A stretch of DNA of 64,000 nt from Rhodoglobus vestalii (GCF_006788895.1 NZ_VFRA01000001.1:1178001-1242000), one strand, 5' to 3'. Positions 53,072 to 62,187 are shown, counted from the first letter of the stretch. The notes: generated from the sequence alone by a model not told the origin. Numbers and translations: made by a program.

Positions 53072-53218
53072 GCTTGCACCTGTTGCCGGCGTGACGTTCT
53101 CTGCATTGTGGCTGAGTCGTGGTTTGCGCGTCGGGGAGCGCGAGGGGGCAGCGCCCTCTCGCACATTTGGTTCTAGCAGTCTCTATCGGTTGAGGGAGAC
53201 TGCTAGAACCAGACGTGC

Positions 53219-54193
53219 CTAGCTCGCGGCTTGACTGCCCATTTCAGCGGCTGTTTTTACTTCTTTGATGGCTTCGTATTCGAGAGTGTCAGTCCAGCTG
53301 TACTCTGTGCGGATCGAGACTGATTTGGCGTTGACTCGTGCCACCTCTGCCCATCCGAAACGGTGCCTCACAAAGTCGCCCTTGCTGATTGTTTCGCGGG
53401 TGTAGTTGGTGGCTGTGCCTCCGGCGATCTGGTCAGCGCGAACTTGCAGCCAGTAGGTGAGCTGGTCTTGCTGCTCTGCCAACAGAATGGTGAGACGGTC
53501 GAGATATGCGCCGGTAGCGGCGATTGGTTCGGCACTGAACTCACTTTGCCCGGCATCGTTGGTAATCCAGTCGCGCTTGCCAGTGATGTGGCGTTGAGTG
53601 CGTCGGGTGTCTGCTTCCAACTTTTTGATGCGGTTAGCTACGGTCTGCACGCTGTAGCGGGCGCCGGTGGTGTGCTGTGCTGTTTCGGCTCGTCGGGCGG
53701 CTTCTGTCGCGTCGTTTCCTGCTTCGATTGCCCGGCCCTGTGTGTTGTGTGCTTTTTCGATCGCGTTACGGTGCCTGTTCTCTGAGTGGTGGCCTACCTT
53801 GATTGGCTCGCCTCCCTCGGGCAGAGAATCGTGTGCCCGGTCTGCACGCGCTTGTGCCTGGTCTGCGACGGTGGCTTTGCGGTCTGCTTTGGAATCGAGC
53901 GCGCCCGCGCGCTGTTCTTGGCGCTCAATTTTTCCCGCCTCTACTTCGGCTGTGGAGCGGGTGGCCTCGTCAATCTTTGTGGCAACCTCGAACCCTGCCG
54001 CGCGTAATGCTGCGGCGGTGGCGTTGATGGTGGGCCACTTCGGCAGGCGGTCGCGGCTCTGCGGTACGAACCACGCTGCGATGCTACGCCCCCAGCGCCA
54101 GCGCTGAGCCTTCAAGATTTCGGCGGTTCCGTCTCCGCGCACTGTTCCCTCGATCATGGTTCCGGTCTCGTGTGAATGGGTGATTATCAGCAT
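53219..54193 (-). CDS. DUF3560-family protein
   Basis: A 324-residue protein from the ATG at 54193 (ribosome site gaagagaagaag). It opens IITHSHETGTMIEGTVRGDG and has the DUF3560 core: RWGRSIAAWFVPQSRDRLPKW, then INATAAALRAAGFEV (quoted in parts). A long charged coiled-coil follows and a beta-rich end (RHRFGWAEVARVNAKSVSIR). DUF3560 proteins occur on actinobacterial plasmids and phages; function unknown. Confidence 0.8.
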   Translation of the reverse strand: MLIITHSHETGTMIEGTVRGDGTAEILKAQRWRWGRSIAAWFVPQSRDRLPKWPTINATAAALRAAGFEVATKIDEATRSTAEVEAGKIERQEQRAGALDSKADRKATVADQAQARADRAHDSLPEGGEPIKVGHHSENRHRNAIEKAHNTQGRAIEAGNDATEAARRAETAQHTTGARYSVQTVANRIKKLEADTRRTQRHITGKRDWITNDAGQSEFSAEPIAATGAYLDRLTILLAEQQDQLTYWLQVRADQIAGGTATNYTRETISKGDFVRHRFGWAEVARVNAKSVSIRTEYSWTDTLEYEAIKEVKTAAEMGSQAAS

Positions 54194-54471
54194 GTTCTTC
54201 TTCTCTTCCACGTTTTTTTGCCAAAGCGGCACTCAGTGCCGATGGGAGGTGAAGCGCAACACAACCCGTAGGGCTGCGGGGCGAAGAATTTTGGAGCGAG
54301 ATAAGGGAGCTTGCGACCGCGCGCCAAAAATCTTCGGAGGAGCTGACGGCAGAATGCCGTTTGTGTTTCGTGAAGCCGACCGTACAATCGCTCGCAGAGC
54401 GCTTTGGCAAAAATGTGAGCGCCAGCTCACCGGAGGAACTGCGGCGCTACGCCGTCGATTGAGACTTGCTG
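54194..54471 (-). ncRNA. Multi-hairpin leader repeat, copy 2
   Basis: Counterpart of 52794-53071, with the same 14-bp inverted repeat (54215-54228 with 54400-54413) and the same 187-base distance from the first inner CCAAAGCG to its partner. The hairpins GGCAC-TCA-GTGCC (54228-54240), ACGGCA-GAA-TGCCGT (54346-54360) and CGGCG-CTA-CGCCG (54442-54454) keep perfect stems with changed loops. It lies directly before the DUF3560 gene. Confidence 0.55.
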
Positions 54472-54536
54472 TGACGTCTATTTGAGGTACACCCCAAACA
54501 GACGTAAAGGCGAGCCGCCACTCCCCCAATAAAGAC

Positions 54537-54572
54537 GTGTCAAGTTGAGGCTCTAATTCGTTTTCTTGACAC
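54537..54572. other. Candidate resolvase res subsite
   Basis: GTGTCAAG and its exact complement CTTGACAC at the ends of a 36-base stretch, about 50 bases upstream of the resolvase gene. A further CTTGACAC is at 54598-54605. Tn3-type resolvases bind such TGTC...GACA sites beside their own gene. Confidence 0.6.
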
Positions 54573-54622
54573 TCTCCCACCAACGTCTTAGAGTTCCCTT
54601 GACACTATTGAGGCGGGGAACA

Positions 54623-55183
54623 GTGACTCAAACCTTTGGATACATACGGGTCAGCACGCTGGACCAGAACACTATCCGGCAGCTCGACGGCGAACAGTTC
54701 GACCGCGTGTTCACGGACAAAGCGTCAGGGAAAGACCAGAACCGCCCGGAGCTGGCGAAGCTGATCGACTTCGCTCGCGACGGCGACACCGTCTTGGTTC
54801 ATTCGATGGACCGCTTGGCTCGGAACCTCGACGATCTTCGAGCGATCGTTCGACAGCTCACCGACAAGAAGGTGCAGGTTCGATTCGTGAAGGAGAACTT
54901 GACCTTCACTGGCGACGACACCGCGATGGCCACGTTCTTACTTTCCGTGATGGGAGCGTTCGCTGAATTCGAGCGCGCCCTCATTCGTGAGCGACAGCGC
55001 GAAGGCATCACACTGGCCAAAAAGGCTGGCGTTTACAAAGGACGAAGCAAGGCCTTGAATGATGAGCAAGCAGCCGAGGTTGCGAGGCGTTCTGCTGCAG
55101 GTGAAGCGAAAGCAGCACTAGCCCGAGAATTCGGCGTCAGCCGTCAGACGATCTACGAGTACCTCCAACCAGACCACCACTAG
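54623..55183 (+). CDS. Serine resolvase / DNA invertase
   Basis: A 186-residue site-specific recombinase of the Tn3-resolvase type, GTG start. The catalytic Ser11 is in GYIRVSTLDQNT; ASGKDQNRPEL, DTVLVHSMDRLARN and GAFAEFERALIRERQREGI are the standard motifs, and the C-terminal HTH (AREFGVSRQTIYEYL) binds res. It likely resolves plasmid multimers or transposition cointegrates. Remnants of related genes lie at 43857 and 56010. Confidence 0.94.
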   Translation: MTQTFGYIRVSTLDQNTIRQLDGEQFDRVFTDKASGKDQNRPELAKLIDFARDGDTVLVHSMDRLARNLDDLRAIVRQLTDKKVQVRFVKENLTFTGDDTAMATFLLSVMGAFAEFERALIRERQREGITLAKKAGVYKGRSKALNDEQAAEVARRSAAGEAKAALAREFGVSRQTIYEYLQPDHH

Positions 55184-55248
55184 TTCTCGATACCGCCAAA
55201 GGACATGCGCAGCCAGGATTAGCGCGACGCGGCCGAAGCCATTTTGAT

Positions 55249-55932
55249 TTACTCCGTGGGCAAACGGCTCACAAATCTATCGATCTGGAACTGCAAGAGC
55301 TGGTCTGCCTCAAGCGCGGACGATTCAGACATGGTGACTAGCACGAAGTCTCCGATTTGAATGGCGGCTAATTTTCCGACACTGCCACCGCTGCGAAACC
55401 CGAAATCTTCCCAACCGAAGGCGTTCGCAACTGTCGACTTATTGACCACAGGTGCTCCAAGATCTTCAGACACATCGGACTCACTACATGTGGTGTAAAC
55501 GTTCACGTGGTCAGCAAAATCAGTTGAACCAATCGGTTCTCTCCCGATGTACCACAACACTTGCTTTCCCTCTCCTGCTTCGTAGACGGAGGTCGCTGCG
55601 TCCATTTCCAGGTCGGGATCCAGCGGGAATCCCCCGACTGCGTTCAGCGCAGCGGCACAATTAACACCGAAAACAGCGGGATCATAATTGTGTTTGTCCT
55701 CGGGAATTTCCGATACTGTGAAAATCGAGGTGCTGTACTCTTTGTATCCGTCGCCAAAATTCTCCATGACTTCTTCCTCCGTTGGGAGGAGCTCTAGAGG
55801 AGCGAACCCAGCGAGAGCAACTGTGTCAGTGGTCGCCGACGGCGATGCGGGCCCCGAGGTACACGCTGCTAGAGCTAACGCGAGAGAGATGCCCGCTAGC
55901 GCGGCCGCAGTGAGGGAAAGGCGGGATATCAT
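55249..55932 (-). CDS. Putative lipoprotein
   Basis: A 227-residue protein with signal peptide and lipobox (ISLALALAACTSG, Cys about residue 24). The mature domain has NCAALNAVGGFPLDPDL and LAAIQIGDFVLVTMSESSA, and seems a beta/helix mix of the type seen in actinobacterial sensor-like lipoproteins. No family named. ATG at 55932. Confidence 0.6.
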   Translation of the reverse strand: MISRLSLTAAALAGISLALALAACTSGPASPSATTDTVALAGFAPLELLPTEEEVMENFGDGYKEYSTSIFTVSEIPEDKHNYDPAVFGVNCAAALNAVGGFPLDPDLEMDAATSVYEAGEGKQVLWYIGREPIGSTDFADHVNVYTTCSESDVSEDLGAPVVNKSTVANAFGWEDFGFRSGGSVGKLAAIQIGDFVLVTMSESSALEADQLLQFQIDRFVSRLPTE

Positions 55933-56009
55933 TTCGCTAAGTTACCGCACATTGACAGAGCGCGCTGTCCCCCGTCAACGGGACGTCGCCGCTGGAGATC
56001 GACCTCGTA

Positions 56010-56120
56010 AAGCGCGCTTCTGCTGAGCCACCAAAGGCAGCACTGGTGCGAGAATTCGCTGTTTGCCATCAGACGACTTCTCAATTCTTCAGCCAGGCCA
56101 CCAATAATGCGCACCAATAG
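56010..56120 (+). pseudogene. Serine resolvase C-terminal remnant
   Basis: Reads KRASAEPPKAALVREFAVCH, QTTSQFFSQATNN, which matches RRSAAGEAKAALAREFGVSR of the intact resolvase. The region 56121-56502 after it holds nothing I can interpret. Confidence 0.65.
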
Positions 56121-56502
56121 TGGCGTGCATGCCGCGAATTACTGTCACGGCTTCGCTACGTCACATAAGGTGCCCCTTACGGGAATCCATGACGGACACC
56201 CTGTACGGCATTTCGGAAATGCGGAGACCAGGTGTTAATCGAGCGTTCTCAGCGGCGTGGATTCATGCCATTTACGGATCGGCTTACGGCACACGAGATA
56301 CCGAAGCAGCCTCACCACGAGGTTACTTAGAGTGTCTCGCAACCGACCTATAGCACTCAGATTCAAGCGTCAGGTTTCGCTACATAGTTGCGAGACTCGC
56401 CGTGTGCCGCAGCGCCGCAGAAGTGCGCTATCTGCCAATCCCCGTTTCCGCCGCGGGATGAGACGCTCCGCATCCCTAGGGTTATGAGACACGGACAGTT
56501 GA

Positions 56503-57759
56503 CTACGAAATGGTTGCTTGGGCGAGATAGTTGACTATCGAATTGAGATTTAGGCGCAGCCAGGCCAGCGTCTGGTCCGGAGTTGCGCGCACGAGGCGCC
56601 CTTCAATCGCTAGTCCGTCCGCGACCCATGCGAACTGCATTACTTCATAGGAATCGTCGTCTGCCGGCGTTATTGACGTCGGCCCTACGTGAACGGTGCC
56701 ACCATAGAGACTCGCTGGGTTAGACATAGGGTCGAAACCATTGTTGGCGAGATATTGCTCAGCATCTCTCACGTTCGACACGTTGTTGGCGGTGAGGATC
56801 ATCCCACCGGCATTGCAGGAGGCACCTGTTACGTCGGCAGAGGCGTCCGACTGAATGGCGACATAGCTGGAGGACCACTCGTCACCTTGAATGGATTCGG
56901 CAGCCAATCCAGGGACGAGATCAATTGGGGAGGCAGCGAACGGGCACGCTGAAAGGTCGGCTATTTCGTCTTTGCCCTCCACGAGGGTGCCCAGCCGGGA
57001 GAGCGCCTGGTCAATGTCCGCGTCGAAGCCGGGCGCAGCCCCCACGACCCCGGCAGGCACACAATCTGGCACCGAGCCGTTGGATGCCCAGACGATCGCA
57101 TCGCAGACCGAGGAGTTGGAGGTGTTCGAAACGGTCCATGTCGCGGGGCCATTTGCGATGTCAGCAACGATCGCTTGGGTGCTCGACTCGTCTGCCGTGA
57201 CGTTCTCTACAACGTCACCGGTCAGACTGTTTGTCCCGCCGACGTCGAATGCGCCGCTCGCTCCCTGCAGGTTTCTGAAAAGGATCCAGCAGAAGTCACC
57301 TACTGTTCCATAGGCGAGCTGCCTTCCGTTCTCGGCAACGGTCTCTCCGGAGCACAGCGGCGAGCTGGTAGGCCACCATCCGCTCACGCTGAGGTTGTTC
57401 ATATTCGCCCAGTCGGAGTTTCTTCCGGCAGTTGTATTCGTTGCGGTTATCGCGATCGGAATCGACCACGCCACATCGGTCCTCCCGGGAGCCGCATTTG
57501 TGGCGGACGAGCTCACATCCGTGACAGCCATGGTGAATGTCACAGCGAAGGTATAACCGCCCGTTCCCTCAAACGTCCCCACACTGCCACTCACGGACGT
57601 GTTCGCTAGATCTGAATTGATGTCCGGCTGATCCATCCGCACAATGGCGAGTTCACTGGCCTCCTCCGAGGGGGAGGTTTCCTCAGTCGGGGCAGTACAA
57701 GCAGACAGCACCAGCACAATCGCGAGGGAGCTCGCTAGTGCAGAAAAGGGACGCAACAT
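56503..57759 (-). CDS. Putative large lipoprotein
   Basis: A 418-residue protein from the ATG at 57759 (ribosome site aaggag). Signal peptide and lipobox (SSLAIVLVLSACTAP). The mature protein starts with a beta-sandwich-like domain with many Ser/Thr and Asn (VSGSVGTFEGTGGYTFAVTF, TNTTAGRNSDWANMNNLSVS), then a second, more helical domain. It may bind a partner outside the cell. No family recognised. Confidence 0.6.
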   Translation of the reverse strand: MLRPFSALASSLAIVLVLSACTAPTEETSPSEEASELAIVRMDQPDINSDLANTSVSGSVGTFEGTGGYTFAVTFTMAVTDVSSSATNAAPGRTDVAWSIPIAITATNTTAGRNSDWANMNNLSVSGWWPTSSPLCSGETVAENGRQLAYGTVGDFCWILFRNLQGASGAFDVGGTNSLTGDVVENVTADESSTQAIVADIANGPATWTVSNTSNSSVCDAIVWASNGSVPDCVPAGVVGAAPGFDADIDQALSRLGTLVEGKDEIADLSACPFAASPIDLVPGLAAESIQGDEWSSSYVAIQSDASADVTGASCNAGGMILTANNVSNVRDAEQYLANNGFDPMSNPASLYGGTVHVGPTSITPADDDSYEVMQFAWVADGLAIEGRLVRATPDQTLAWLRLNLNSIVNYLAQATIS

Positions 57760-58233
57760 GAGAACTCCTTGGAAGTACGCGCTTGGGCTAGATGATGTTA
57801 CCAAATATGGCGTTCATTCAGGTCTACAGATCGCCAAGGAACGCAATTCGAGAGCCAAGCAGAGCGACGTCACCTCAATGGAACCTGCGCCGACCAGACC
57901 AAGCGGTGTCATCTCACGGCTACAGGCGGTTTACAACGGTAGGGATGCAAGACAGAGAACGGTACTGCGTCACTAAGAAAGGCTTCTCGTCCGTCATGGA
58001 GTATTTCTCCAGCGCGATTAGCGACTACCCGTGCACTGAGGACGTTGCAGCCGTAGGTCCCTCGAAGCGTGAACCCGAGGCCGACACACGTTGATCGCCG
58101 ATAATCAGCGCACGTCGGTGTCTCGGGAGGAGATCCAGCTGCGGCCAGCCGAGAGGCACCATAGGCTCGTGCATCCGAGCAACACTCGCATGGCCAATGT
58201 CGGACGACCGGCCCCACAGAAGGCGAAACCGTC
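57760..58233. other. No recognisable gene
   Basis: About 470 bases between the lipoprotein gene and the ATPase fragment. No convincing frame, tRNA or repeat is seen. Confidence 0.35.
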
Positions 58234-58524
58234 ATGCGTCTTACTCGGATTCAGATGGAGATCTACGCGCGACGCCTAGATCTTGACCTTGAGGTCAGAG
58301 GACGCATCGTAATCGTCGGCGCAAACGACGTAGGTAAAACGTTCATTTTTCGCCTGCTGAACCTCACCTTGGGGACCACAGCGCAGCTCTACCAGAGCCT
58401 GTCCGTCCAGGATGTGCGCGACCCAGAGAAACCCCTCGGCGTGAACCTTGCCTGCGACAGCCTCACGGATGACGAACGCCGGCTCTTCCACTGTCAAGGG
58501 TTCAGTGGTGGGGTGAGGGTCTGA
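58234..58524 (+). pseudogene. AAA/OLD-type ATPase N-terminal fragment
   Basis: A 96-residue frame that begins like an OLD-family or AAA_23 ATPase: LTRIQMEIYARRLDLDLEVR, then VGANDVGKTFIFRLL (Walker A), LNLTLG. Full-length members are 400-700 residues; this one stops at 58524 with the rest missing. Such ATPases occur in Gabija and other defence systems. Likely a remnant of a displaced system. Confidence 0.5.
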
Positions 58525-58621
58525 GATCCCCGGGTCACGCACCTGCAGATGACAGAATGAGATGCGCCTACGTTAACGTGCCGTCGGCCGACATACGCGT
58601 CTCGCGACAGATTGGGGAACT

Positions 58622-59593
58622 GTGACTCGCTTCGCCTACGAGGATCTGTACCCACAGCAGTTCGAAGAACTCGTCGTGCTCATCTGCCAAGAACTCCTCG
58701 GCATCGCCGTCCAGGGATTCGCGGACGGTGCTGACAGTGGCCGAGACGCCAGATTCGAGGGCACCGCCCAGTTGATGCCAAGCAGCTCCAACCCATGGAA
58801 CGGGCGGGTAGTCGTCCAGGCGAAGCACACAAATGGCCTAAACCGCGCCTTCAACGAAACCGACTTCTTCAGCAAACAGAGCAAGACCAGTGTTCTCGCG
58901 CTTGAGCTTCCAAAGGTCAAGAAGTTGAAGGATGACGGAGATCTTGACCACTACATGCTCTTCGCCAACCGCCGGCTAAGTGCCGGAGTCGAATCCGACA
59001 TTCGATCTGAGATCTCTACAGCCTGCGGAATCCCCAGCTCCTCGGTTTACATCTGTGGCCTAGAACAACTAGAGATATGGCTTCGTAAATTCAAAGGTCT
59101 TGTCAAGATCGCAAACCTTGACCCAATCGACTCGCCTTTAATTGTGAGTCCAGACGAATTGGCCGAAATCGTGACAGCCTTTGCGTCTCAACGTGATCTC
59201 ATCACAGCGACGATCGACGACGCCCCGGTTGAGCGCACGCCTCTGGTTGAGAAGAATCGGATAAACGGAATGACGGCCGAGTACTCGACCGAGCTACGCC
59301 GATTAGTGATGGTTGACGAAGCTCAGATCCGGAGCTTCCTTGCGGCGCCCGAAAACGCTGAACTCCTGGACCTTTACGAAGCCACTGTGGACGAGATTCA
59401 GCTGAAGATAATCGCGAAGCGTAAGGACTACCAGAGCTTCGACGACGTTCTCAACTATCTACTCGATCTTCTGTACGCCCGCGACGCCGTTCTCCGGCAA
59501 CGCACCCACAAGCGCCTAACGCGGTCTTTGCTCTTCTACATGTACTGGAATTGCGACATAGGTCGGGAGGCAGACGATGCTGAAACCCTCTAA
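58622..59593 (+). CDS. ABC-3C system: restriction-endonuclease-like effector
   Basis: A 323-residue protein (GTG start). The first 70 residues hold a PD-(D/E)xK-like core: FEELVVLICQELLG, GADSGRDARFEG with Asp42, and RVVVQAKHTN with Gln66-x-Lys68. The C-terminal part (LDLYEATVDEIQLKIIAKRK, DVLNYLLDLLYA) is the helical domain typical of effectors in ABC-three-component systems. It overlaps the middle component by 17 bases. The effector is presumably held inactive until the SMC-like sensor ATPase is triggered, a family prediction. Confidence 0.8.
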   Translation: MTRFAYEDLYPQQFEELVVLICQELLGIAVQGFADGADSGRDARFEGTAQLMPSSSNPWNGRVVVQAKHTNGLNRAFNETDFFSKQSKTSVLALELPKVKKLKDDGDLDHYMLFANRRLSAGVESDIRSEISTACGIPSSSVYICGLEQLEIWLRKFKGLVKIANLDPIDSPLIVSPDELAEIVTAFASQRDLITATIDDAPVERTPLVEKNRINGMTAEYSTELRRLVMVDEAQIRSFLAAPENAELLDLYEATVDEIQLKIIAKRKDYQSFDDVLNYLLDLLYARDAVLRQRTHKRLTRSLLFYMYWNCDIGREADDAETL

Positions 59594-59825
59594 GCACGCC
59601 CACCCGGATCAAACAGTTTTGAATGTCTCACTCATACTCCTTGCCAAGCTGCGTAATGAGCGGGTCTCCTCCCATGCAGAGCTTGTCTCCATCTCGAAAA
59701 CAAAAGTGAGTGGCGGGGACGTTCTCTTCATGCCGGCTGTCAATTTTCTTTTCGTTCTGGGACTTGTCGAGTACCGATCAAAGACCGATTCCTTCGAATA
59801 CGTAGGGCCAAATGAAGCTCTCTAA
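59577..59825 (+). CDS. ABC-3C system: middle component, type 6-like
   Basis: An 82-residue protein, LKPSKHAHPDQTVLNVSLIL followed by LLAKLRNERVSSHAELV and LFMPAVNFLFVLGLVEYRS. The LLPSKH start and winged-helix pattern match the small middle component MC6 of ABC-3C systems. It is thought to bridge ATPase and effector. It overlaps both neighbours, as usual for these three-gene cassettes. Confidence 0.78.
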   Translation: MLKPSKHAHPDQTVLNVSLILLAKLRNERVSSHAELVSISKTKVSGGDVLFMPAVNFLFVLGLVEYRSKTDSFEYVGPNEAL

Positions 59826-61608
59826 GCTCTACAGCAACCACGATGATCTCTTTAGCCCAATAGCTTTCTCCGATGGGCTGAATGTGGTTTTGGCTGAGAT
59901 CAAGCTCCCGGAAAACCAGAAGAAGAACACGCACAACTTGGGCAAGACGACGTTGGGTCAGGTCATTGATTTCTGCCTTCTCGCCCGTCGCCACAAAGAG
60001 ATGTTCCTGTTCAAGAACCCCAAGCTATTTTCGTCGTTTGTCTTTTTTCTAGAGATTGAACTGAGGCCCGGTTACTACGTGACCGTACGGCGCGCAGTAT
60101 CAGAACCGAGCAAGGCGTCGTTTAAAAGGCACGTGACGCGTGGAGCCAACCTGGTCGATCTAGGGGAAGAGGACTGGGACCACTGGCGTGCGTCCTTTGA
60201 CCGGTCCCGCACGCTGCTCGACGGCATGCTCGACCTGGCCGCAGTCAAACCGTGGGACTTTCGAAAGGGTCTCGGATACCTGATTCGTTCACAGCGCGAC
60301 TATCGAGACGTCTTCCAACTTGCTCATTTCGCGTCCGCACACGCCGACTGGAAGCCCTACATTGCCCACATCCTCGGATTCGACTCATCACTTCTGAAGG
60401 ACTATTACGCGGCGGAAAATGCAGTCGAAGAGTTGAGAGCCACAGAGAAGATAGTTCAACGTGAGCTTGGGGGCTCGGTAGAGGACCTCAGCAAAATAGA
60501 GGGTTTGCTGCTGCTCCGTCAGAGTGACGTCGACAGGCAACAAAAACTCCTCGACTCCTTCGACTTCCGCGACCAAGATCGAGACGCCACTAAACGCTTA
60601 GTAGATGAGATAGACGAGCAAATTTCGGAGCTAAACGCTGACCGGTATTCGCTCGGCTTCAACCGAAAACGCCTCTTGGCCTCTCTCGAGGCGGACGCGC
60701 TCATGTTCGACGTTGAGAGCGCAACACGGATCTTCACAGAAGTCGGCGTCCTCTTCACCGGTCAGATCAAAAAGGACTTCAACCAGCTGGTGGCTTTCAA
60801 TCGCGCCATCACGGACGAACGGAACCAATATCTCCGAGAGGAGCTCGGACAAATAGATGCATCTCTAGATGAAATCAATGTCCGGCTCAACGAACTCGGC
60901 GCGGAGCGCGCATCGTCACTGGAGTTCCTCGGTGACACCGACGTTTTCAAGAAGTACAAGACGGTATCCGACCAGCTAATTGAACTAAGGGCTGACATAG
61001 TGTCGCTCACCCGGCAACGGGAACACATTCATCGCCTACAGCAGCTTCGTGGAGAGATTCGGGAAACTTCGGAGCGCCTCACCCATCTCGGCACCGCTTG
61101 GGAACGAGAAGTAGAGGCCGCCAACGCGGCGGACGCATCAGGTCTATTCACCACAATTCGCCTTCTCTTTGACGGAATCGTGTCCAGCGTCATCGACCAA
61201 GGTGCGCTTTTGACGGTAAGTTTAAACTCCGAATCGCATCCAGAGTTCAGGGCAGAAATCTTAAACTCCGCGGGGACGGCTACGAGTGCCGACCGTGGAA
61301 ACACCTATAAGAAACTTCTCTGCATCGCCTTCGATCTTGCAATTTTGCGGGCGCACCAAGACACGGGCTACCCCGAGTTTGTCTTCCACGATGGGGCATT
61401 CGAGACCTTGGACCCCAGGACGAAGGGAAAGCTCCTCGCGGTAATGAGAAAATACAGCGAAATCGGGATCCAGCAGATCGTGACCCTTATTGATGCTGAT
61501 GTCCCGCCTGAAAACGAGCAAGGCGTCACTTTCACGGACGATGAGGTCATTCTCCGACTTCATGACGTCGATGAATCTGGACGTCTCTTCAAAATGACCT
61601 CGTGGTAG
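59812..61608 (+). CDS. ABC-3C system: DUF2326 SMC-like ATPase
   Basis: A 598-residue ATPase of the Rad50/SMC type. The N-terminal P-loop is atypical (THNLGKTTLGQ at 40-50), followed by long coiled coils (about 200-450: EELRATEKIVQREL, QISELNADRY, EINVRLNELGAERASSLEF) and a C-terminal Walker B region (PEFVFHDGAFETLD, about 522). These are marks of DUF2326, the sensor of ABC-3C systems. It probably recognises a nucleic-acid structure made by an invader. Confidence 0.88.
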   Translation: MKLSKLYSNHDDLFSPIAFSDGLNVVLAEIKLPENQKKNTHNLGKTTLGQVIDFCLLARRHKEMFLFKNPKLFSSFVFFLEIELRPGYYVTVRRAVSEPSKASFKRHVTRGANLVDLGEEDWDHWRASFDRSRTLLDGMLDLAAVKPWDFRKGLGYLIRSQRDYRDVFQLAHFASAHADWKPYIAHILGFDSSLLKDYYAAENAVEELRATEKIVQRELGGSVEDLSKIEGLLLLRQSDVDRQQKLLDSFDFRDQDRDATKRLVDEIDEQISELNADRYSLGFNRKRLLASLEADALMFDVESATRIFTEVGVLFTGQIKKDFNQLVAFNRAITDERNQYLREELGQIDASLDEINVRLNELGAERASSLEFLGDTDVFKKYKTVSDQLIELRADIVSLTRQREHIHRLQQLRGEIRETSERLTHLGTAWEREVEAANAADASGLFTTIRLLFDGIVSSVIDQGALLTVSLNSESHPEFRAEILNSAGTATSADRGNTYKKLLCIAFDLAILRAHQDTGYPEFVFHDGAFETLDPRTKGKLLAVMRKYSEIGIQQIVTLIDADVPPENEQGVTFTDDEVILRLHDVDESGRLFKMTSW

Positions 61609-61686
61609 CGCTGACAGCAAACCTGTGATGTGCGAGCGTTTACGGCTTCTGGGCTTCCCAGGGGTGCCGTCGTAGCGTGGAGGTAC

Positions 61687-61965
61687 TTAGCTGAGGGTCG
61701 TGTTCAGGTCGGGGCGAAAGCCTGACCAGCTCGTGGGGTCTGTCTCAACGACGGGGGCTTGCAGGTGTCCCAGCGTCTTGATGTGCTCCACCGCGGCGGC
61801 GTCTTGTGAGAGGTCAATGACGGTGTAGCTGACGCCCTCCTGGTCGAGCTTCATCTTCGTCATCCGGTACGGCTGGCACCCGGGGCTGCTGTCGCTTTGC
61901 CTGACCCTCACGACGGGATTCCAAACCGCTAGCTGCAGCGCAGGCTCGGAGCTGAACTGGCGCAA
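61687..61965 (-). pseudogene. NrdH-redoxin / glutaredoxin-like remnant
   Basis: The second half is a clear redoxin (MTKMKLDQEGVSYTVIDLSQ, VEHIKTLGHLQAPVVETDP, SWSGFRPDLN), but the active site that should be CxxC reads CQPY, losing one Cys, and the first beta strand (VTVYTKP) is missing and replaced by unrelated sequence. It is likely inactive, left over from a chromosomal gene. Confidence 0.7.
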
Positions 61966-62000
61966 GAAATCGCCATAGCGCGCGTGAAAGCTCTATCTCC

Positions 62001-62157
62001 GGGTCCCCTAGTGGGACCCGACGAGACGCCTCGCAACCTATGGGTTGCAAGACGCCATTGTGCCAAACAGCGATCTAGAGAGAAGGCTGCCCCGCCCGCC
62101 CAGCACCATTTGTGGATCCGCTACCGGACGTGAACCTACGCCTTCTTCAGAAGGCGT
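62001..62157. other. Cluster of three perfect hairpins
   Basis: GGGTCCC-CTAGT-GGGACCC (62001-62019), GCAACC-TATG-GGTTGC (62033-62048) and ACGCCTTCT-TC-AGAAGGCGT (62138-62157). The region lies between a dead redoxin gene and the convergent end of the methyltransferase gene. One or more may be terminators; none has a T-run. Confidence 0.5.
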
Positions 62158-62187
62158 CAGCGGTTCTGTACGCGTTTACAGGGAAGG

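Noticed and set aside
52753..54410. Short minus-strand frames shared by the two leader repeats (MPKRS..SDCTVGFT) as a conserved leader peptide
   Set aside because: Several differences between the copies change amino acids and an indel shifts the frame midway, while hairpin stems stay intact; structure, not coding, seems conserved.
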